Shown piece by piece: positions 55,273 to 63,072 of a DNA stretch of 64,000 nt. How positions within the stretch are numbered: position 1 is the stretch's first letter; each line of letters opens with the position of its first letter. The DNA is from Clostridiaceae bacterium BL-3 (GTDB taxonomy: Bacteria > Bacillota > Clostridia > Clostridiales > Clostridiaceae). The notes below the pieces were generated by a model. That model saw nothing but the letters and a program-made list of their open reading frames with translations. It ran no database searches and was not told the origin of the DNA. The stretch covers positions 992,001-1,056,000 of the forward strand of contig CADDXC010000001.1 in NCBI GenBank assembly GCA_902809985.1, written 5' to 3'. The position numbers and the translations under genes were made by a program.

Positions 55273-55656
55273 ATGAAAAATTATTATTGTATACTTGATA
55301 AAAATAAACTGTGCGATAACTGTGGTGAATGTGATGTATGTGATTTGGATCCAAATAAAAAATGTGATAATTGTGGAAAATGTCTTGAAATGGAAGGATA
55401 TGATATGAAAGCCATAAAAATTGATGGTATTATAGACGATAAAAATGAATCCAGAGAATATGAGAGAGAGGAGAAGAATTATTACTCAGATGATTTTCAT
55501 TCTCATTATTCCAAAGAGGATCCCAGTACTGAATTTATAGAAGATGTAGACGGATTGAAAGAGGCCTTAGAAAATAAGGAGATTTTTGATAAAGTTGCAT
55601 ATGAAGAATATCCTGGGCTTATAAGAGTTCAAAAAAAGCATAAAAATAGCAAGTAG
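55273..55656 (+). CDS. Cys-rich acidic small protein, possibly SOS-controlled
   Basis: A 127-residue protein not assigned to a known function. Eight Cys at 6, 14, 17, 20, 23, 31, 34 and 37 include two CxxCxxC runs (CDNCGECDVC and CDNCGKC), suitable for zinc or an iron-sulfur cluster. The rest is acidic and charged (residues 55-110, with FIEDVDGLKEALE as a probable helix). It is head-to-head with lexA and shares its promoter region, including the candidate LexA box, so induction by DNA damage is plausible. From memory, similar proteins sit beside lexA in other clostridia. AAGAAGGAGAT precedes the ATG. Confidence 0.7.
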   Translation: MKNYYCILDKNKLCDNCGECDVCDLDPNKKCDNCGKCLEMEGYDMKAIKIDGIIDDKNESREYEREEKNYYSDDFHSHYSKEDPSTEFIEDVDGLKEALENKEIFDKVAYEEYPGLIRVQKKHKNSK

Positions 55657-55674
55657 TGTTTTATATCCAAATTG

Positions 55675-55700
55675 AGACCGGAAGAAAATTCCGGTCTTTT
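55675..55700. terminator. Terminator between Cys-rich gene and recombinase gene
   Basis: AGACCGGAA (55675-55683) pairs with TTCCGGTCT (55689-55697), loop GAAAA, followed by TTT. It lies between convergent genes and may serve both. Confidence 0.75.
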
Positions 55701-55701
55701 G

Positions 55702-56685
55702 CTATTTTTCTTCACTTAAAGGGTTTGATTTTACTGCTTCTCTGAGTTTTTCGTCATCCACATGGGTGTAGATCTGAGTAGTGGATATATTTTCGTGGCC
55801 CAATATTTTTTGAAGGCTTCTTATATCTACATTGCCGTATTTGTACATGAGGGTAGCCGCAGTATGTCTCAATTTATGGGGGGTATACTTTTCACTATCT
55901 AGGCCGGCATTTTTCAAATATTTTTTTAACATTAACTCTACAGTTCTTTTGTTTATTCTGTTGTAATTCCTGCTTATGAAAAGAGCATCTTTATTTTTTA
56001 TCTTATTATAATATTTATTTCTTTCTTTAACATAGATATCAAGAGCTTCCATGCAGGCCCTGTTTAGATATATAGTCCTCTCTTTATTTCCCTTTCCAAC
56101 TACAGTCAAGGTGTCATCTTTAATATTTGAAATATTTATACCGCATAATTCAGATAATCTCATCCCGCAATTTAAAAAGAAAGTTATTATACAATAATCT
56201 CTTTTTTTGAACTTTCCATCTACAGCTCTTAATAAAGCTCTGCTTTCGCCTAAGCTCAAATAAATTGGATTTCTTTTGCTTATTTTAGGTGATTCCAATT
56301 CCAGAGCAGGGTTTTCATCTATTATCTTGGCCTTATTGCAGAGATATTTAAAGAAGGATTTTAGAGCTGCTACTTTTCTGGCCCTGGTATAACTTCCGTT
56401 ATTTCTATAATTCTCGGTAAAGGATATAAACGCAAACAGATCACTTAAATCTATCTGTCTTATAAAATTTTCATCTATATCGTTTATTTTTATTTTTTTA
56501 AATTCATAGTTTCCTTTAATGAGACCTTTGTAAAGTTTTAAGAATCTAAAAAACATGGTAAGATCCACTTTATAGCCATTTAATGTATTTTTTGATTTTC
56601 CCCTAATGGTTCCAAGATAGTTTAAGAAGTCATTTAGACATTTGGGAAGCCTGGGATTGTAAACATGTTTTAGGTTATACTGCAT
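55702..56685 (-). CDS. Tyrosine recombinase, XerC/XerD-like
   Basis: A 327-residue site-specific recombinase. The N-terminal SAM-like core-binding domain (LNDFLNYLGTIRGKSKNTLNGY) is followed by the catalytic domain with all residues of the RKHRHY set: Arg in NCGMRLSELCG, Lys in GKGNKERTIYL, HKLRHTAATLM, GHENISTTQIYTH and the Tyr nucleophile within QIYTHV. The location beside lexA is commonly occupied by such a gene in Clostridium. It is likely a chromosome-dimer-resolution or general Xer protein, not a phage integrase, as no prophage is present. AAAGGAGAAG precedes the ATG. Confidence 0.88.
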   Translation of the reverse strand: MQYNLKHVYNPRLPKCLNDFLNYLGTIRGKSKNTLNGYKVDLTMFFRFLKLYKGLIKGNYEFKKIKINDIDENFIRQIDLSDLFAFISFTENYRNNGSYTRARKVAALKSFFKYLCNKAKIIDENPALELESPKISKRNPIYLSLGESRALLRAVDGKFKKRDYCIITFFLNCGMRLSELCGINISNIKDDTLTVVGKGNKERTIYLNRACMEALDIYVKERNKYYNKIKNKDALFISRNYNRINKRTVELMLKKYLKNAGLDSEKYTPHKLRHTAATLMYKYGNVDIRSLQKILGHENISTTQIYTHVDDEKLREAVKSNPLSEEK

Positions 56686-56712
56686 AAAGTCTTCTCCTTT
56701 CCAAAAATAACT

Positions 56713-56746
56713 TTAACTTCGCTAAATGATTATTTAGCGAAGTTAA
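56713..56746. repeat. Perfect 34-bp palindrome 5' of the recombinase gene
   Basis: TTAACTTCGCTAAAT (56713-56727) and its exact complement ATTTAGCGAAGTTAA (56732-56746) around a 4-base GATT loop, in the leader of the recombinase gene. There is no T-tract, so it is not a plain terminator. It could be an operator, an mRNA 5' stem or a recombinase-related site. Confidence 0.6.
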
Positions 56747-57277
56747 GTATTCTATAAAAGCTGTTCAAAATCCTTCTTTTATTGTACTAAATTTATAATT
56801 TTTTTATCCAAATAAGCAAAACACATGTTAATTTAAGAATTACTTGATAACAAATTTTTCACACAATATGAATTAAAGCTTGTTTTGCAAATATATTGTG
56901 CTAATTTGTAAAAAACTGCTTATCAATAAAGTTATAAATGAATTTTTATTTCTTAAATAATTCATTTTAAGTTAAATGAACTTATTAACATATTGTGGAA
57001 ATAAAGTGGACATTTATAAAATTGAAATATTTCCACAATATGGTGATAAATGTGTGGATTCATTTTTCCCCTATTTTTTCCTATTTTCTTGTGAGAAGCG
57101 TACAAACTTAGGAATTTAAAAAGAATGGATTTATTTGTAGAATAAGAGAATAAAAAATGCTTTAATGTATAAATTCTAAAGTTATATGTTTTTAAAATTA
57201 TTTTTTTTAACAGAATTTATATTTAGTGTTAATTCTTATATACATAATATTTATTAAATAAACTAAAAAATAAATAC
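56747..57277. other. AT-rich gene-free spacer with CACAATAT inverted motifs
   Basis: No credible gene. CACAATAT or its complement ATATTGTG occurs four times: 56862-56869, 56893-56900, 56990-56997 and 57034-57041. The latter two are the cores of a 15-bp perfect inverted repeat, CATATTGTGGAAATA (56989-57003) with its complement (57028-57042). TGTGTGGATT follows at 57051. The motifs look like binding sites, but no regulator is assigned. Confidence 0.5.
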
Positions 57278-57362
57278 AAAAAAGACCCTCAACAAAATAT
57301 GAACTGACCTCCCATAAGTTAGATTTTTAGGTCTAACTTATGGGGGTCATATCAGGTCTTTT
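57278..57362 (-). terminator. Large terminator after larA, with IS3-like inverted ends
   Basis: On the minus strand: outer arms AAAAGACC and GGTCTTTT (57355-57362 and 57280-57287) with a U-tract at the 3' end, enclosing an inner hairpin of about 18 bp formed by TGACCCCCATAAGTTAGA and a complement with one bulge (57305-57349). The enclosed segment 57300-57354 starts TGAACTGACC and ends GGTCATATCA, like the imperfect terminal repeats of IS3/IS150-type elements. Confidence 0.7.
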
Positions 57363-57412
57363 ATTTATTTCTGTAATTTTTTAGATTTTAAATCAGTATA
57401 AAAAAATTATAA

Positions 57413-58684
57413 CTATACGGGAAGAGTATCTCCCCCATAAGGTATAAGAGCAATCCTTGGATTATCTACACTTAATTTATATGCAAGCTCAACTGCATTT
57501 TTCAATGATTTAACTGGAATAAATCCAAATTTACGAACTATTTCATCTTCAAGGGAAGATACAAGGAATATTTTTCTATGTTTTGATGAATACAAAGTTT
57601 TATAAGCTGCATACCCTGGAACTGTAAAATCCTTTTTTAGTGCGGTTTCCATATCATTTAGAGTTTTATATTTAAACAACTTTGTAAACTCATCTGTGCC
57701 TACGCCTTCTCTGCACTCTGCAATTACAATCAATACACTGTCTTCCACACCTGCATACAAACTATTCCCAATAGTTTTGACGGACTGGTATAAATTTATG
57801 TCCTTTGGATATCCTCCTGCCGAAGCAATGGTAATATCTGCTTTTTCTTTGACTTTTATTGCATATAGCTTTCTTATTGTATTACATCCCCTCATCCATG
57901 CTTTTTCAAAATCCCCAGCTACAAACTCCACAAAGTTTCCATTAGTGTCAAGTACTGCATTTATCAAGAAATCTACAGAAACTGTCCTGCATATTTCCGT
58001 AATATCTTCACGCATGGGATTCCCCTTGATTTTATTTGCTCTCGCATCTAGATTTAATCCAGAATTTTCTCCATTATTAAAAACCAATTTATGATTATGT
58101 TGAATTGTTTTAATGCCTGCAACTCCGGGCACTATGCTTTTAGCTCCTCCACCGAAGCCTGCAAATAAGTGAAATGTAATGCCTCCTATAAGAATAACTC
58201 GGTCTGCATCCACCACTTTTTTATTTATATATTCGGGAGTTCCAAAACTGGATATTCCAATATAATCCAATTCATCAGCATTTTTGCTGTCATGATTATA
58301 TATTTTTATTCTCTTATATAGTTCTTTTCCTACAATAGATGTTTTTTCACCCTCTGTGTCAGCTCTGTGTGTTCCAACTGCTATAATGGTTGAAATGTCT
58401 TCATCTTTAATTCCTAGTGAATTCAGATAATTTACCACATAAATCAAAAATTTATTAATCTTTATCCATAATCTTGTAATGTCCGAAACTACAAGTAAAA
58501 CTTTTTCTCCAGGTTTAACTATCTCGCTGAGAGGTTTCGAGCCTATGGGATTTTCAATTGACTCAATGATTTTAGCTTTTATATTCTCAATATGTTCTGT
58601 TTTATTGGGAAGAATGCTAGTTATTTTTCCTTCTAAATTTATTTCGATATTTCTATTCCCATATTTAAAATTATATAAGCTCAA
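57413..58684 (-). CDS. larA: LarA-family nickel-pincer racemase (lactate racemase-like)
   Basis: A 423-residue protein of the LarA/DUF2088 superfamily, which interconverts 2-hydroxyacid stereoisomers by hydride transfer to a nickel-pincer (NPN) cofactor. Landmarks are the His loop VGTHRADTE, the catalytic His and Lys region HLFAGFGGGAKSIVPG, and QHNHKLVF. No larB/C/E maturation genes are in the window, so the cofactor must be made elsewhere. The superfamily has many non-lactate members, so the substrate is uncertain; the neighbours suggest another hydroxyacid. TTG 58684 follows GGAGATG. Last gene of the minus-strand cluster before the terminator. Confidence 0.83.
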   Translation of the reverse strand: MSLYNFKYGNRNIEINLEGKITSILPNKTEHIENIKAKIIESIENPIGSKPLSEIVKPGEKVLLVVSDITRLWIKINKFLIYVVNYLNSLGIKDEDISTIIAVGTHRADTEGEKTSIVGKELYKRIKIYNHDSKNADELDYIGISSFGTPEYINKKVVDADRVILIGGITFHLFAGFGGGAKSIVPGVAGIKTIQHNHKLVFNNGENSGLNLDARANKIKGNPMREDITEICRTVSVDFLINAVLDTNGNFVEFVAGDFEKAWMRGCNTIRKLYAIKVKEKADITIASAGGYPKDINLYQSVKTIGNSLYAGVEDSVLIVIAECREGVGTDEFTKLFKYKTLNDMETALKKDFTVPGYAAYKTLYSSKHRKIFLVSSLEDEIVRKFGFIPVKSLKNAVELAYKLSVDNPRIALIPYGGDTLPV

Positions 58685-58821
58685 ATTGCATCATCTCCAA
58701 AATATTCATTTTTAGCCTTGAGCATAACTCTAAGGTCTTTATTTCCTTACCAATAAATATTGCTTCCAGTATATTTTCTTTAATTCTGAGTCTTCTTTTC
58801 TAATATTTACTTTAACAATTA

Positions 58822-59586
58822 TTATTTATTATTATACTTAGGCATTCTTTTTTCAATAAACGCACGTGATGCTTCTTTAAAATCATCATACACCTGATAA
58901 TCTACTGTTGCTCTTAAATTATTTTCAAACTTTTTAGGTAAATTGTGATCATAATTTATATTTAAGCACTTTTTCCAGAGTATAAGAGCTGTTCTAGCAT
59001 TAGCTGCAATTTCTTCTGCTAATTTTATTGCATCATTCATCAAATTTTCCTTTGAAACAACCCTATGAATACCCCCATATTGTGCAATTTGTAGTGCTGT
59101 AACTGCAGTTCCTGAAAATGCCATATATCGAAGTACCTTTTCAGGAACCATAAGTGAAGCATATCCATCTGCACCAATTATACCAACTTTTATTTCTGAA
59201 AGAGCAAATTTTGCATTTTCAGTTGCAATAACAATATCGCAACACCCTGTAAATGCCAATCCTGCACCTACTGCTGAGCCATTAACAGCAGCAATCACAG
59301 GATATTTACAATTTTTCACTGCTAAATATGCATTTCTTATTATATCATAATATGTTGTGGCCTTTCCTCTTTCCATAAATTCTGTAAATTCATCCAAGTC
59401 ATTTCCTGCCATAAACACTTTACCTGCTCCAGTTAAAATTACAACTTTTATATCATTTCTTCGCTCTAAATCATAAAAAGTATCTCTAATTTCAATATAT
59501 GCATCCCTATTTGTAGCATTTATTGGTGGACGACAATATGTAACTATTGCAATATAATTATTCACTTCTAGATTAATATAGTCCAT
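58822..59586 (-). CDS. Crotonase-fold (enoyl-CoA hydratase/isomerase) protein
   Basis: A 254-residue crotonase. The oxyanion-hole segments are visible as AGNDLDEF and AVNGSAVGAGLAF. The canonical first catalytic Glu of enoyl-CoA hydratase (E144 in the GGGCEL element of rat crotonase) aligns with Ala in VGAGLAFTGCCDI, while the second Glu (E164) is kept in FALSEIKVGI. A simple hydratase is thus unlikely; an isomerase, hydrolase or lyase is possible. ATG 59586 is preferred (AAAGGAAG upstream); TTG 59604 overlaps the ribosome site. Neighbour of LarA and a CoA ligase in the same direction. Confidence 0.82.
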   Translation of the reverse strand: MDYINLEVNNYIAIVTYCRPPINATNRDAYIEIRDTFYDLERRNDIKVVILTGAGKVFMAGNDLDEFTEFMERGKATTYYDIIRNAYLAVKNCKYPVIAAVNGSAVGAGLAFTGCCDIVIATENAKFALSEIKVGIIGADGYASLMVPEKVLRYMAFSGTAVTALQIAQYGGIHRVVSKENLMNDAIKLAEEIAANARTALILWKKCLNINYDHNLPKKFENNLRATVDYQVYDDFKEASRAFIEKRMPKYNNK

Positions 59587-59694
59587 CCTATTTCTTCCTT
59601 TCAAGTTAATTTTACATAAATTTTTATTCTATCCAATTACACTTAAGTCCATGTTTTTTACAATATTCAACTATTTTTTTGAATACAATTTTTT

Positions 59695-61008
59695 CTATTT
59701 TCTCTCATCTATAAATCTTTTAGCTTTATGTGTAGTCCGTGGTATTGTCCCGTCCCTTAATACAATTACCTCTTTTGGTCTAACTCCCAATCTTATTTTA
59801 AGTGCATCTGAAACCTTAGTTTTTACTTGTTCATCAGTTTTATCAGAATTTGCAACTTTTTCTATTTCAACTTTATATTTTGTAGCAAAATTTTCTTTTA
59901 ACACATGAATTACATATTCTCCTGTAACTTCAGGAATTCCACGCACAACAGCTTCTATATCACTTGGAAATACATTAACTCCAGAAACTATAAACATATC
60001 ATCTATTCTTCCAGTTATATTTATTCTAGCATGAGTTCTTCCGCAGATACAAGGAGTATGATTAATAGTGCCAATATCTCCCGTCCTAAACCTAATCATA
60101 GGGCGTGCCCTTTTTCTTAAAGTAGTAAGTACTATCTCTCCCTGTCCTCCATCTGGCACTGGCTTGTTGGTTTTAGGATCTAAAATTTCAACTAGTACAT
60201 AATCTTCTGCTACATGAAGTCCATTTCTAACTTCACACATGCCTGCAAAAGCACCAAATAAATCCGATAACCCGTAGAAATCATAAAATTTTGCATTCCA
60301 AAGTTTTTCTACTGCTTCCCTTGTTTCTCTAATAGAGCCACCAGGCTCTCCACCAACTATAATTTTATTTACTGCAAGATCTTTAGCTGGGTCAATTCCA
60401 TGTTTTTTTGCAGCTTCACCTAAATACCATGCATAAGCAGGAGTAGTCCAAATTACAGTTGGCTGAAATTCTTTTAAAATAAATAGAAGTTTTTCTGATG
60501 GTATTGTACCTGCCCATATACATAATGCACCTAGATTTTGAGCACCTATCACATCAGGACCCCCAATATGAAGTGAAAAGTTAAGAGCATGCACATATCT
60601 GTCACTTTTCCTTACCCCTGCCGCATAAAAAAGCCTACTTTCAATATTTTGAAATTCATCAAAATCCTGTTTTGTAAAAGGACTTAATGTGGGAATTCCC
60701 GTTGAACCACTTGACGCAGACACATATACAACATCTTTTTCACTAACAGCGTCTATATCACCTAAAATAGGTTTCTTAAGTTGGCGTTTACGTTCTATTT
60801 GCTTGTTTATAAAAGGAAATCTGTTTATATCTGAAAGTATTTTAAAATCTGAAGGCTTTACATCTGCTGTATTAAAAGATTTCTTATAATACGCTGAATT
60901 TGTATAAGCAAAATTCAATATTTCTTTTAATCTCTTTTCCTGAAGTTTTTTAATCTCTGATTGTGGTAATGTTTCTATTTTATTATCCCAATATTTTTTT
61001 TCGCTCAT
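59695..61008 (-). CDS. Phenylacetate-CoA ligase family (PaaK-like) adenylate-forming enzyme
   Basis: A 437-residue acyl-adenylate-forming enzyme of the PaaK type, smaller than other AMP-ligases. The P-loop-like YVSASSGSTGIPTLSPFT is diagnostic, followed by FYGLSDLFG, AEDYVLVEI, IVLTTLRKRARPMIRFRTGD and CICGRTHARI. PaaK enzymes make CoA thioesters of phenylacetate and related aryl or small acids; the family is broad, so the substrate is not certain. ATG 61008 is chosen over 61029 from ribosome-site position (AAAGGG). It is followed by the crotonase, suggesting its CoA product is processed there. Confidence 0.85.
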   Translation of the reverse strand: MSEKKYWDNKIETLPQSEIKKLQEKRLKEILNFAYTNSAYYKKSFNTADVKPSDFKILSDINRFPFINKQIERKRQLKKPILGDIDAVSEKDVVYVSASSGSTGIPTLSPFTKQDFDEFQNIESRLFYAAGVRKSDRYVHALNFSLHIGGPDVIGAQNLGALCIWAGTIPSEKLLFILKEFQPTVIWTTPAYAWYLGEAAKKHGIDPAKDLAVNKIIVGGEPGGSIRETREAVEKLWNAKFYDFYGLSDLFGAFAGMCEVRNGLHVAEDYVLVEILDPKTNKPVPDGGQGEIVLTTLRKRARPMIRFRTGDIGTINHTPCICGRTHARINITGRIDDMFIVSGVNVFPSDIEAVVRGIPEVTGEYVIHVLKENFATKYKVEIEKVANSDKTDEQVKTKVSDALKIRLGVRPKEVIVLRDGTIPRTTHKAKRFIDERK

Positions 61009-61074
61009 TATAAATATCCCTTTCTTCATTATTGTATAACCTGATTATAAATTTTATAAACTAATCCAACTAAT

Positions 61075-61098
61075 TCCTCTGCCTGTGAAGGCAGAGGA
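61075..61098. repeat. GC-rich hairpin between enolase-type and ligase genes
   Basis: TCCTCTGCC (61075-61083) and GGCAGAGGA (61090-61098) form a perfect 9-bp stem with a TGTGAA loop in an otherwise AT-rich 189-base spacer. There is no T-tract, so it is not a classical terminator; it may be an mRNA processing or regulatory stem. Confidence 0.5.
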
Positions 61099-61197
61099 TT
61101 AACACAAATTAATTTTTGGTAAATTACTATTATTTATGCTACATAATAAGTAATAACTTTTTTTAATAATTATTAGATTCTATTAGTTGAACCAAAG

Positions 61198-62391
61198 CTA
61201 TTTTATTGTAATTTTAAAAGCATTCTCAATAGCTTTTTCTGTAAGTTCCTGTCCTAATCCAGGTTTATTTGGTATTTCATAATAGCCATTTACAGGTTGG
61301 TAATCATATTTACAGAAATCTATATTATAATCTTTTAAAGATACAGTATTATGTTCATGAATAACAAAATTAGGTATTACTGCTTCTAGCTGTAGGGCTG
61401 CTGCTGTTGCTATTGGACTCCCACATACATGACATTGTACAAGTACATCATAAGTATATGCCATATCACATATTTTCTTACCTTCTGTAATTCCACCACA
61501 ATTTCCTAAATCTGGTTGTATGACATCCAGAGAACCATTTTCAAAAAACGGCCTGTATCCCCACCTACTGTATATTCTTTCTCCTCCTGCTAATGGAATG
61601 TTCACCTTATTCTTTACTTTCTTAGTTAATGAAGGATTAAGAGGAGAACATACCTCTTCATCAAAGTATATATTTAAATCTTCTATTGTTCTTGCAAACT
61701 GTATTGCAGAATTAACATCCGTACCTGCATGATTCTCCAATATAATATCTATTCCAGGACCAACTGACTCTCTTATTGCAACAAGTCTATCTCTATATAA
61801 TTTCAATTTATCATAGGTAATCAATCCAAAATTTCTATAGCTAAAAGAGCCATCCTGTGATACTTGAAATGGATCAACCTTTATTGCAGTATATCCTTCG
61901 GACACTGCCTTTTTTGCAGATTCAGCATATTCCTCTGGCTTTATAAATAAATAACTTTCCTTATCCCATCCAAATTGGATTTGACTAGCATAAGCCCTTA
62001 AATTATTTCTTATCTTTCCTCCAAGAAGTTGATAAATTGGAACACCTAGCGCTTTTCCTTTAATATCCCAAAGTGCTATATCTATTCCACTTATAGCAGC
62101 GAATACAATTCCGCCGCCTCCCTGTCCCCAGAAAGTATCTTTATATAATTTATCCCAAATAGCCTCAATTTTCATTGGGTCTTCACCAATGATTAATTTG
62201 GCAAATTCCTTTGTCTGTGCAAATCCACCATCTGCAGCATTACCATAAGCAAGAGCTACTTCACCATATCCGTAAATGCCTTCATCAGTATTTATTCTTA
62301 CAATTATTGGTCTCCAACCAGTTTCCTTGATTGGTCTCCAACTATTATCTTCGCTTTTTAATTGTAGTATATCTACACTTGTTATTTTCAT
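61198..62391 (-). CDS. Enolase-superfamily enzyme (mandelate racemase/sugar-acid dehydratase group)
   Basis: A 397-residue protein with the capping domain (residues 1-130, GYGEVALAYGNAA) and barrel of the mandelate racemase/D-galactonate dehydratase subgroup. The probable general base is Lys in TAIKVDPF. Metal ligands are the Glu of LENHAG, Glu in FDEEVCSP and Glu in LAGGERIYSR. The late His in VQCHVCGSP is at the position used by DgoD-type dehydratases. It therefore most likely dehydrates or epimerises an acid sugar or hydroxyacid. Substrate unknown. ATG 62391 follows AAAGGGGTG. It sits 21 bases after metI in the same operon. Confidence 0.82.
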   Translation of the reverse strand: MKITSVDILQLKSEDNSWRPIKETGWRPIIVRINTDEGIYGYGEVALAYGNAADGGFAQTKEFAKLIIGEDPMKIEAIWDKLYKDTFWGQGGGGIVFAAISGIDIALWDIKGKALGVPIYQLLGGKIRNNLRAYASQIQFGWDKESYLFIKPEEYAESAKKAVSEGYTAIKVDPFQVSQDGSFSYRNFGLITYDKLKLYRDRLVAIRESVGPGIDIILENHAGTDVNSAIQFARTIEDLNIYFDEEVCSPLNPSLTKKVKNKVNIPLAGGERIYSRWGYRPFFENGSLDVIQPDLGNCGGITEGKKICDMAYTYDVLVQCHVCGSPIATAAALQLEAVIPNFVIHEHNTVSLKDYNIDFCKYDYQPVNGYYEIPNKPGLGQELTEKAIENAFKITIK

Positions 62392-62412
62392 CTAAATGCA
62401 CCCCTTTATTAA

Positions 62413-63072
62413 CTATTTCCTATTTAGTTTTTCTGCCAAAAAGTCTCCTAGCATTTGTAAAGCTTGTACCATAATAACCAAAATTACAACACAAATTATC
62501 ATTACAGCTGTATTATATCGTTGATATCCATAACGTATAGCCAGATCACCTATTCCACCACCACCAACGGTACCTGCCATAGCGGAACACCCAATAAGTG
62601 AAATAATTGTTACAGTTGTTGATTTTATAAGTTGAGGCAATGCTTCTGGTATAAGTATATGGATAATAACATCTATGGACTTTGCACCAGAAGATACTGC
62701 TGCTTCTAAAACACCATTATCAACACTACTAAAAGACGTTTGTGCAAGTCGTGCAAAAAATACTGTAAATGCTACTGCAAGTGGTACCATAACAGCTTTA
62801 GGGCCTATGGTTGTATGAACAATTGCTTCACTTATAGGTATGATAAGTACCAATAGTATTATAAAAGGTATTGACCTTATTATATTTACAATAGTTCCTA
62901 CAACTTTATTTATAATTTTATTTTTGGGGAATAAATTATTAGAAGTTATAAACAACAAAAGCCCTATCAATGTTCCTAACACAATTGCAAATAGCAATGA
63001 TACAGATATCATATAAAAAGTTTCATTTAATGATTGTCTCAATTCATCATTAAAACCACTAGGTAGTTGCAT
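62413..63072 (-). CDS. metI: ABC transporter permease, MetI family
   Basis: A 219-residue membrane protein of the MetI/methionine-uptake ABC permease group. Five hydrophobic helices and the EAA loop GAKSIDVIIHILIPEALPQLI, which contacts the ATPase, are visible. GGGGIGDLAIRYGYQRY follows. It overlaps the metN stop by 14 bases, so translation is coupled. The MetQ-like binding protein is expected upstream, beyond the window edge. Methionine is the usual substrate of the family, but the downstream catabolic genes suggest another ligand is possible. Confidence 0.88.
   Translation of the reverse strand: MQLPSGFNDELRQSLNETFYMISVSLLFAIVLGTLIGLLLFITSNNLFPKNKIINKVVGTIVNIIRSIPFIILLVLIIPISEAIVHTTIGPKAVMVPLAVAFTVFFARLAQTSFSSVDNGVLEAAVSSGAKSIDVIIHILIPEALPQLIKSTTVTIISLIGCSAMAGTVGGGGIGDLAIRYGYQRYNTAVMIICVVILVIMVQALQMLGDFLAEKLNRK

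Noticed and set aside
55702-56746. Prophage or integrative element carried by the tyrosine recombinase
   Set aside because: No phage or transfer genes flank it, and the neighbours are core clostridial genes; a housekeeping Xer-type role fits better.
56747-57277. Replication origin or dif site in the long spacer
   Set aside because: TGTGGA-like motifs resemble DnaA boxes only loosely, and no dnaA or dnaN is near; no clear dif core was seen.
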